Below are positions 22,101-64,000 of a stretch of DNA of 64,000 nucleotides, piece by piece. Positions within the stretch are counted from its first letter, which is position 1; every line of letters starts with the position of its first letter. This stretch comes from Gordonia asplenii (GTDB taxonomy: Bacteria > Actinomycetota > Actinomycetes > Mycobacteriales > Mycobacteriaceae). The notes beneath the pieces were generated by a model. The model worked only from the letters and a program-made list of their open reading frames with translations. It was not told the origin of the DNA and ran no database searches. The stretch spans positions 1 to 64,000 of the forward strand of contig NZ_JABBNB010000002.1 in the NCBI RefSeq assembly GCF_012933505.1, given 5' to 3'. Made by a program: the position numbers and the translations under genes.

Positions 22101-25100
22101 AGAACTGCTCGACACCGAGCGAATCGGCATGCGCGACAACATCTTCGCCCTCGGTGCGGACTCCCTGTCGGCGGCCCGGCTGGCCGCCCGGATCCGCAAC
22201 GAACTGTCGCTGGAGGTGTCGCTCAACGACATCTTCGAGAGCGTCGACGTCGCCGAACTCGCGGTCCGGATGGCCGGGGCCACCCCGCTCGGCGAGCGTC
22301 TTCCGCTGCGGCCGGTCGTGCGGCCGACGCCGATCCCGGTCGCCTACGCCCAGACCCGACTCTGGTTCATCAACCGGATGGACCCGGCGGCGGCCACCTA
22401 CAACATGCCCGGCGCCGTGCGTATCGGCCCCGATGTCGACCTCGACGCCCTGCGGGCCGCGGTGATCGACGTCGTCGAGCGGCATGAGACGCTGCGGACC
22501 CGATTCCCGGCGGTCGACGGTGAGCCGACCCAGGAGATCTCGCCGGTCGACGAGGTGCGTGCGCAGTTCGCGCTGGAGGTCGACGACGTCGACCCGGCGG
22601 ATCTGCCCGCGGCGATCGCCGCGCAGTCGATGATCGGTTTCGACCTGACCAGCGAGATTCCGGTGCGGGCCACGTTGTTCCGGTCCGGCGGCGAGCACGT
22701 GCTGCTGTTGAATCTGCATCACATCAGCGCCGACGGTGCGTCGCTGCGGCCACTGATCTCGAGTCTGCTCGCCGCCTATTGGGCCCGGCTCGGTGGACTG
22801 GCGCCCGCATGGGATCCGCTGCCGATCCAGTACGCGGATTACGCGATCTGGCAGCGCAGAGTCCTCGGCGACGCCGACGACCCGTCGTCGCGGCTGTCGG
22901 CCGAGATCGACTACTGGGTCGGTGCCCTCGACGGTCTGCCCGAGGCACTGATGCTCCCCACCGACCGGCCACGTCCGCGGGTGCAATCCGGCCGCGGCGG
23001 ATTCGTCGACACCGCGCTCACCCCGCCGACCGTGACGAAGATCCGCGCACTGGCCGCGAATCTCGGTGTCACCACCTTCACGATTCTGCACGCCGCGCTG
23101 GCGGTCGTGCTGAGCAGACTGACCGACACCGACGACATCGCGATCGGCACGCCCATCGCCGGTCGCGACGAGCCGGAGACCGCCGACCTGGTCGGTATGT
23201 TCGTCAACACGGTGGTCCTACGCACGGGCTTCACGCAGTGGGACACCGTCCGCACGGCGATCGCCGCGGCCCATCGCATCCGTACGGCCGCCCTCGAGCA
23301 TTCCCAGATCCCGTTCGAGCAGGTGGTCGACGCCGTCGCACCGCCGCGGTCCCGGTCGCACAGTCCGCTGTTCCAGGTGAGCCTGAGCCTGCATCGCGAT
23401 GCGTCGGACGCCTTCGGCGACACCGACGCCATCGGCTTGATCGACGCCCGGGTGCCGGTCGCGAAATACGATCTGGCGGTGGGAGCGGTCGAGACCCAGG
23501 ATGCCTCCGGTGACCGTATCGACCTCGAATTCTGCTATGCCGCAGACCTTTTCGACGAGTCGACGGTCGCTGCGATCGCCGGCTACTTCGCGCGGGTGAT
23601 CGACGCGATGGTCGCCGATCCGCAGCAGACGCTCGGTCGCCTCGACATCGTCGACCAGCCGGAGCACGCGCCGTCGCGCGCGCTCGGAAACGGCGGCCGG
23701 TCGGTGGGCTTCCACGAGGTCATCGTCGACGGCTATCGCGACGTGGATCCGTCGGCCGCGGTGATCACCGGTGCGGACTCGATCAGCCTCAGCGTCTTCT
23801 CGGCGCGGGTCAATCAGGTCGCGCGGGAGCTGATCGACCGGCGGGTGGGTCCCGGGGACGTCGTCGCGGTGAGCATCGCGCGGTCGCATCACTCGGTCAT
23901 CGCGCTGGCCGCGGTCGCCGCCACCGGTGCCGCCTTCGTGCTCATCGATCCGCGCCACCCCGCGCAGCGCAAGCAGACGATGATCGTCGACTCCGGTGCG
24001 GTGATCGGTGTGACGACCGCCGACGTCGCCGACCTGGGCGACGACGTGGACTGGCTGGTACTCGACAGTGAGTGGGCCGAGTTGCAGCTCGCGGGTCACA
24101 GCGGCCGGCCGATCACCGAGCGGGACTGGATTCGTCCGGCCCGGCCCGACGACCTCGCCTACCTGCTGTACACGTCGGGTTCGACGGGCAAACCGAAGGC
24201 GGCCGCCGTGGCTCGCCGGGGACTCGCCGATTTCGCCCGCAACACGGTCACCGCCTTCGGCACCGATTCCCGCTCACGGGTGCTGCACGTCGCGTCACCG
24301 AGCTTCGACGCGACCGTGCTGGAGCTCGCACTGGCGTGGGGTGCGGGAGCAACCATCGCCGTCGCCGATTTCGACACCTTCGCCGGACGCGACCTGGAAC
24401 TGTTCGTCGCCGAGCACCGCGTGACACACGCCTTCCTCACCCCGGGCACGCTGGCGACGATCGATCCGGTCAACGTACCGACGCTGCAGACCGTGGTCTG
24501 CGGCGGTGACACCCTGCCGCCCGAACTCGTGCGCCGCTGGGCGTCGCACAACCGGCAGGTCTTCAACGCCTACGGACCGACCGAGGCCACCGTCTGGGTG
24601 ACCTCCGACGGCCCCTTCGCAGTCGACGCCGAGGTGACGATCGGGCGGCCCGCGCCGGGCGTCGATGCCCTGGTCCTCGATCGGAGTCTGCAGCCGGTGG
24701 CGCCGGGGGTGCAGGGTGAACTGTATGTCCGCTCGGCCCAGGTGGGGCTCGGCTACCTCCACCGCACCGACCTCACCGCCGACCGATTCGTCGCCGACCC
24801 GTTCGGGTCGGGGGAACGTCTCTACCGGACCGGTGACCGGGTCACGGTGGGCGCCGACGGCCGGTTGACCTACTTCGGCCGCAACGACTTCCAGCTGAAG
24901 ATCCGCGGTCAGCGAATCGAGCCGGGCGAGCTCGACGGCGTGCTGCTGGGGCATTCCGACGTCGCCAACGCGCTGAGTCTCGGCGTGCCGGGGCCCACCG
25001 GTGACCTGGTGCTCGTCTCCTATGTGACGCTGGTCGACGGCGCGGTACTGGACTCCGAGGAGCTGGCCGACTTCGTCGCCGGCCGGGTGCCGTCGTTCCT

Positions 25101-27144
25101 GGTGCCGCGAGCGATCACGATTCTCGACGAGTTCACCTACACCGCGGTCGGCAAGGTCGACCGAACGAGTCTGCCGCCGACCGACTTCGGTTCGTCGCAG
25201 GCGTTCGTCGCGCCGCGCACGCAGATGGAATCGGTCGTCGCCGACATCTTCGCGCAGGTCCTCGGCGTGGACGCGGTGAGCGTCACCGAGAGCTTCTTCG
25301 ATTTGGGGGGCAACTCGCTGTCGGCGACCAAGGTGACCGCGCGCATCGGTGTGGCGATCAACCGGCAGGTGCCGGTCGCGGATCTGTTCGAGGCACCCAC
25401 CGTCGCCAAGTTGGCCGAGCACGTCGCCGGGATGATGGCGGGTCACGTCGTCGTCCCGCTGGGTCCGCGCGCCCGCGCGGAAGTGGTCCCGGTGTCCGGC
25501 GTGCAGCGCGGCATGTGGCTGCTCAACCGCGCCGACCCGACGTCGCCCGCCTACAACATCGCGCTCGCGCTACGGCTCGAAGGCGCGCTCGACCTGGGCG
25601 CGCTGCGATCGGCGATCGGCGATCTGGTCGGGCGGCACGAGTCGCTGCGCACCAGCTACCCGATGATCAACGGGGAACCGTCGCAGTTGATCGGCACACC
25701 GGCCGCGGTCCTGAACCGCCTCACGGTCGACCCGGTACCGGTTCGCGGGTCGCTCGAGCAGGCGATCCGGGAGGTCACCGGCGCCGGATTCGACGTCACT
25801 GTCGAGGCGCCGGTCCGGTTGGCGGTGCTGCGGGTGTCGGCGACCGACCACGTCGTGGTGCTGGTCGTGCACCACATCAGCGCCGACGGCGCGTCGATGG
25901 CTCCGCTGGGCCGGGATCTGATGACCGCCTACGCCGCTCGCGCGGCCGGCCTGCGGCCCGCCTGGGCGCCGCTGCGCGTCCAGTACGCCGATTTCACGCT
26001 GTGGCAGGCCGAACGCCTCGCGGAGAGCGACTCGACGGGCGTCGCCGAGGAACGTCGTCAGCTCGACTATTGGGCGCGCCGGCTCGCCGGTGCACCGGAA
26101 CTGCTGTCGCTGCCGACCGATCGGCCGCGGCCGCCCGCGCCGAGTTTCGCCGGTGGTGCGGTGGGCTTCGAGATCCCCGTCGACATCGTGCGTAAGCTGG
26201 AAAGCATTGCGCACGAACATAATTCGACACTGTTCATGGTCACTCAGGCGGCCTATGCGATTCTGCTCGGCCGCCTGGCGGGTACCACCGACGTGGTGAT
26301 CGGCACCCCGTATGTCGGCCGCAGCGATCCGGCGCTCGACGACGTGATCGGCATGTTCGTCAACAGTCTCGCGTTGCGGACCGTGCTGCGTCCCGGTGAG
26401 GACTTCGCCGGGCTGCTCGCGCGGGTCCGTGCCGACGACCTGGCCGACATGGCCAACACCGACGTCGCGTTCGAGGCGATCACCGCGGTGCTCGGGATTC
26501 CGCGCACATCGGCGGTCAATCCGGTGTTCCAGGCGATGTTCTGGTTCCAGAACCTCGAGTTCCCACGGGTGTCACTCGGCGAGTTGACCATCTCCGCGCT
26601 CTCCGAACAGCTGATCGCGGCGAAGGTCGACCTGCAGCTGACGCTGTATCCCAATGATCCGGCGGACCTGGGCAGTACCGGCGCGGGCCAGCCGATGCGT
26701 GGCGAATTCCTCTATGCCACAGACCTTTTCGATCACGACACGGTCGAGACCTACGCGCAGCGCTATCTGCGGGTACTCGAGCAGATCACCGACGATCCGC
26801 AGATCGTGGTCGGCGACGTCTCGATCTCGACCGCGGCCGACCTCACCGCGGTGGCGGGCGAGGGCGAGGTTGCGCGGCCGCTGCCCCAGCTGATCGCGGC
26901 CGCCGCGGAATCGGCGGCCGAGGCGATCGCCGTCGGCGGTGATGCGGGGGTGACGTTCGCGTCGCTGGCTGCGATGACGGCCGCCATGTCGGTCGCGCTG
27001 CCCGATCCGGACTCGGCGCTGGTGACGGCGCTGATGAGCCTGGTCCCGGGGCTGGCGGCGGAGGGACCCGCGAAGCTCGGCGAGGCGCTCGAGGACATCC
27101 GGTCCAACGCCCAAACCGCATTGGCCGCTCACACTGATTTCTAA
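19147..27144 (+). CDS. Non-ribosomal peptide synthetase, C(starter)-A-PCP-C-A-PCP-C-A fragment (gene 2)
   Basis: Complete 2,665-residue synthetase. Approximate domain positions in residues are: starter C 16-450, A 470-965, PCP 970-1040, C 1060-1500, A 1520-2010, PCP 2020-2095, C 2110-2560, A-domain fragment 2577-2665. The opening [14 protein letters not shown], the motif HHIILDGY and the late [11 protein letters not shown] resemble the EntF-type condensation domain, which accepts an acyl group from a separate carrier protein. This protein therefore probably starts the chain. Codes are DVWHFSMVEK (serine-like) and DALFVGAVWK. Its last C domain has no A-PCP after it in this protein, so it should act with the A-PCP at the start of gene 3, 65 bp downstream. 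There is no release domain. Confidence 0.96.
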   Translation: MVGANEQVTAGDGKDILPLTPAQRGMWFAENLSDDYSVNIAQYVDIKHEPDGLDFDLFVECCEDTGKLIESPFVRLTEVDGVPMQYVDVDFDQHVDLLDFRAKADPIAAAIEWMQADYRHPVDLIDGQFIVIAFIRVADDRTFWYNRCHHIILDGYAALAIMRRTVDRYNALRRGAQPVEKAPATMAQLVSYEEAYQTSSRRETDREHWLSRVRDLPERVTLSHMSANAPVVLDNVVVSERLDPALQRRLEETAKQCNSSLAVLLTAAFGAFLARMTGTDDIVLSLPVTGRATALIKRSAGMVSNILPIRLREVTKRSARDLIADAQLELTGALRHQRYRSDDIKRDAGLDGATYGFGPRINMVFFDEAIKIDGAEVEYRILTSGLLEDLLVNLYQAFPDAPLVVDLHGNPHLYTHAEMETHHRRFMQFVETMLDDLDAGVGDIDLLLDGEPDELRRLRSGPVRQWEPGEWSAVSLVEMFVARVVADPGAVAVVDDDAQWTYAQFDELRRALAAQLFRDGVRADDHVAVELDRGIGQLVAIYAVLTLGAAYVPLDPTAPSVRRTAVLTTAQPRLVVDQAYLDGIGFSSVPGEFVAPAITPAGRGRSAYTIFTSGSTGVPKGVEVSVRAVANRLAWMQAHHPISPADVVLYKTPFTFDVSVWELFWPLQVGARLVIARAGGHRDPDYLRRLIVSRGVTNVHFVPSMLDVFVDAVAPGTPTLPSSVRRVFTSGEGLPTPLAHRVVGGSDAALINMYGPTEAAVEVTEYSVTGAETSIPIGAPVPNTSTYVLDPRLRPVPVGVVGELYLAGVQLADGYLGQQSLTAERFVADPFGVGGRMYRTGDLVRWNANGDLDYLGRSDFQVKIRGQRVELGEIEAALLAEGSADNAVAVVRTDGGSPSIVAYVRTGADDAADPQLVDRLMQWCRRQLPRYMVPSAVVVLEQFPVNASGKLDRAALPAPVIAPIADVEYVAPATDAESALVRILSELLDTERIGMRDNIFALGADSLSAARLAARIRNELSLEVSLNDIFESVDVAELAVRMAGATPLGERLPLRPVVRPTPIPVAYAQTRLWFINRMDPAAATYNMPGAVRIGPDVDLDALRAAVIDVVERHETLRTRFPAVDGEPTQEISPVDEVRAQFALEVDDVDPADLPAAIAAQSMIGFDLTSEIPVRATLFRSGGEHVLLLNLHHISADGASLRPLISSLLAAYWARLGGLAPAWDPLPIQYADYAIWQRRVLGDADDPSSRLSAEIDYWVGALDGLPEALMLPTDRPRPRVQSGRGGFVDTALTPPTVTKIRALAANLGVTTFTILHAALAVVLSRLTDTDDIAIGTPIAGRDEPETADLVGMFVNTVVLRTGFTQWDTVRTAIAAAHRIRTAALEHSQIPFEQVVDAVAPPRSRSHSPLFQVSLSLHRDASDAFGDTDAIGLIDARVPVAKYDLAVGAVETQDASGDRIDLEFCYAADLFDESTVAAIAGYFARVIDAMVADPQQTLGRLDIVDQPEHAPSRALGNGGRSVGFHEVIVDGYRDVDPSAAVITGADSISLSVFSARVNQVARELIDRRVGPGDVVAVSIARSHHSVIALAAVAATGAAFVLIDPRHPAQRKQTMIVDSGAVIGVTTADVADLGDDVDWLVLDSEWAELQLAGHSGRPITERDWIRPARPDDLAYLLYTSGSTGKPKAAAVARRGLADFARNTVTAFGTDSRSRVLHVASPSFDATVLELALAWGAGATIAVADFDTFAGRDLELFVAEHRVTHAFLTPGTLATIDPVNVPTLQTVVCGGDTLPPELVRRWASHNRQVFNAYGPTEATVWVTSDGPFAVDAEVTIGRPAPGVDALVLDRSLQPVAPGVQGELYVRSAQVGLGYLHRTDLTADRFVADPFGSGERLYRTGDRVTVGADGRLTYFGRNDFQLKIRGQRIEPGELDGVLLGHSDVANALSLGVPGPTGDLVLVSYVTLVDGAVLDSEELADFVAGRVPSFLVPRAITILDEFTYTAVGKVDRTSLPPTDFGSSQAFVAPRTQMESVVADIFAQVLGVDAVSVTESFFDLGGNSLSATKVTARIGVAINRQVPVADLFEAPTVAKLAEHVAGMMAGHVVVPLGPRARAEVVPVSGVQRGMWLLNRADPTSPAYNIALALRLEGALDLGALRSAIGDLVGRHESLRTSYPMINGEPSQLIGTPAAVLNRLTVDPVPVRGSLEQAIREVTGAGFDVTVEAPVRLAVLRVSATDHVVVLVVHHISADGASMAPLGRDLMTAYAARAAGLRPAWAPLRVQYADFTLWQAERLAESDSTGVAEERRQLDYWARRLAGAPELLSLPTDRPRPPAPSFAGGAVGFEIPVDIVRKLESIAHEHNSTLFMVTQAAYAILLGRLAGTTDVVIGTPYVGRSDPALDDVIGMFVNSLALRTVLRPGEDFAGLLARVRADDLADMANTDVAFEAITAVLGIPRTSAVNPVFQAMFWFQNLEFPRVSLGELTISALSEQLIAAKVDLQLTLYPNDPADLGSTGAGQPMRGEFLYATDLFDHDTVETYAQRYLRVLEQITDDPQIVVGDVSISTAADLTAVAGEGEVARPLPQLIAAAAESAAEAIAVGGDAGVTFASLAAMTAAMSVALPDPDSALVTALMSLVPGLAAEGPAKLGEALEDIRSNAQTALAAHTDF
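19190..22275 (+). other. Gene 2 module 1: starter C-A-PCP, serine-like code DVWHFSMVEK
   Basis: The EntF-like starter C domain (about 19190-20500) has HHIILDG. The A domain covers about 20560-22020 with its loop at 20968-21009 and VNASGKLDR near 21980. The PCP serine codon is 22162-22164, in the variant [11 protein letters not shown] instead of the LGGNSLSA usual in this cluster. The code equals modules b and c of gene 1, so serine or an analogue is likely. The starter partner may be an aryl or fatty acyl carrier protein, not seen here. Confidence 0.82.
22310..25430 (+). other. Gene 2 module 2: C-A-PCP, code DALFVGAVWK
   Basis: C domain about 22325-23660 with HHISADG at about 22717. A domain about 23700-25180 with its loop at about 24160-24201. 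PCP serine codon 25315-25317. In motif A3 the usual PKGV is PKAA, a conservative departure downstream of the catalytic lysine. The code DALFVGAVWK has the D-A-x-x-x-G pattern common in pockets for hydrophobic residues. I cannot name the residue. Confidence 0.78.
25480..27144 (+). other. Gene 2 terminal C domain plus A-domain N-terminal fragment
   Basis: The C domain (about 25490-26840) is intact, with HHISADG near 25870. The last ~90 residues (from about 26875) resemble only the first part of an A domain: [20 protein letters not shown] sits where other modules have TPDAVALxFEGxxVSYxEF. They then leave the fold and end in an Ala-rich, probably helical tail, [21 protein letters not shown] domain this short cannot adenylate. 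It is a candidate docking element for the matching fragment that opens gene 3; that role is inference. Confidence 0.75.
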
Positions 27145-27191
27145 CCGCTCATACTGGTTATTTACGACTGACGAATAACGACTGACGACTA
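27125..27191. repeat. Two pairs of short direct repeats at the gene 2/gene 3 junction
   Basis: CCGCTCACACTG (27125-27136) recurs as CCGCTCATACTG (27145-27156), period 20. ACGACTGACGAATA (27164-27177) recurs as ACGACTGACGACTA (27178-27191), period 14. Each pair has one mismatch. They fill most of the 65 bp gap. Confidence 0.75.
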
Positions 27192-27193
27192 AT

Positions 27194-27198
27194 AGGGG
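27194..27198 (+). promoter_or_regulatory. Ribosome binding site of NRPS gene 3
   Basis: AGGGG ends 11 nt before GTG 27210. It is the only good site near the beginning of the open frame and decides the start. No promoter is evident in the gap, so genes 2 and 3 are probably cotranscribed. Confidence 0.6.
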
Positions 27199-27209
27199 CA
27201 AGATCTTTC

Positions 27210-64000
<36,791 letters not shown>

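Overview
The window is almost entirely non-ribosomal peptide synthetase (NRPS) coding sequence from a high-G+C actinobacterium. The strong preference for G/C at third codon positions, the GTG starts and the recurring condensation-domain opening [15 protein letters not shown] suggest Mycobacteriales (Gordonia, Rhodococcus, Nocardia or Williamsia type). That placement is inference; no rRNA or housekeeping gene is present to confirm it.

Layout. (1) 2-14527 (+): the 3' part of an NRPS gene that begins upstream of the window. It has four complete A-PCP units and ends in a condensation domain plus a catalytically dead, truncated adenylation core. (2) 14528-15045: a repeat-filled gap between convergent genes, with three copies of a ~75 bp hairpin repeat followed by nine and a half 25 bp tandem repeats. 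(3) 15046-18654 (-): a three-gene ABC exporter operon of the DrrA/DrrB/DrrC type; the ATPase has a Pro/Ala-rich N-terminal extension of about 340 residues. (4) 18655-19146: the divergent promoter region, with a perfect 15 bp inverted repeat. (5) 19147-27144 (+): a second NRPS, C(starter)-A-PCP-C-A-PCP-C, ending in a fragment of an A domain. (6) 27210 to the right edge (+): a third NRPS with no in-frame stop for 36.8 kb (at least 12,263 codons). It starts with another A-domain fragment and then carries eleven complete A-PCP units, one epimerization domain and the start of a twelfth module. It continues past the window.

Together the window holds 17 A domains that look functional. Selectivity codes were read by hand against GrsA PheA positions. 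Two modules read as threonine (DFWSVGMVHK). Three read close to serine (DVWHFSMVEK). A family of five reads D(V/C)(P/A)HSTLVEK with Pro or Ala at position 239, which I cannot match to a known substrate. The rest are individual or paired codes. Gene 2 opens with an EntF-like starter condensation domain, so it probably begins the chain. Its last C domain must work with the A-PCP at the start of gene 3, so one module is split between two proteins. The exporter beside them probably moves the product or its lipidated form. No thioesterase, reductase, MbtH, phosphopantetheinyl transferase or regulator gene is visible, so release and accessory functions must lie outside.

The most unusual points are the size of the third synthetase, the subunit borders placed inside adenylation domains (dead or fragmentary A domains at three protein ends), the duplicated X-Thr-X module block, patches of foreign-looking codon use inside single A domains, and fixed islands of non-preferred codons at the same points of many domains.
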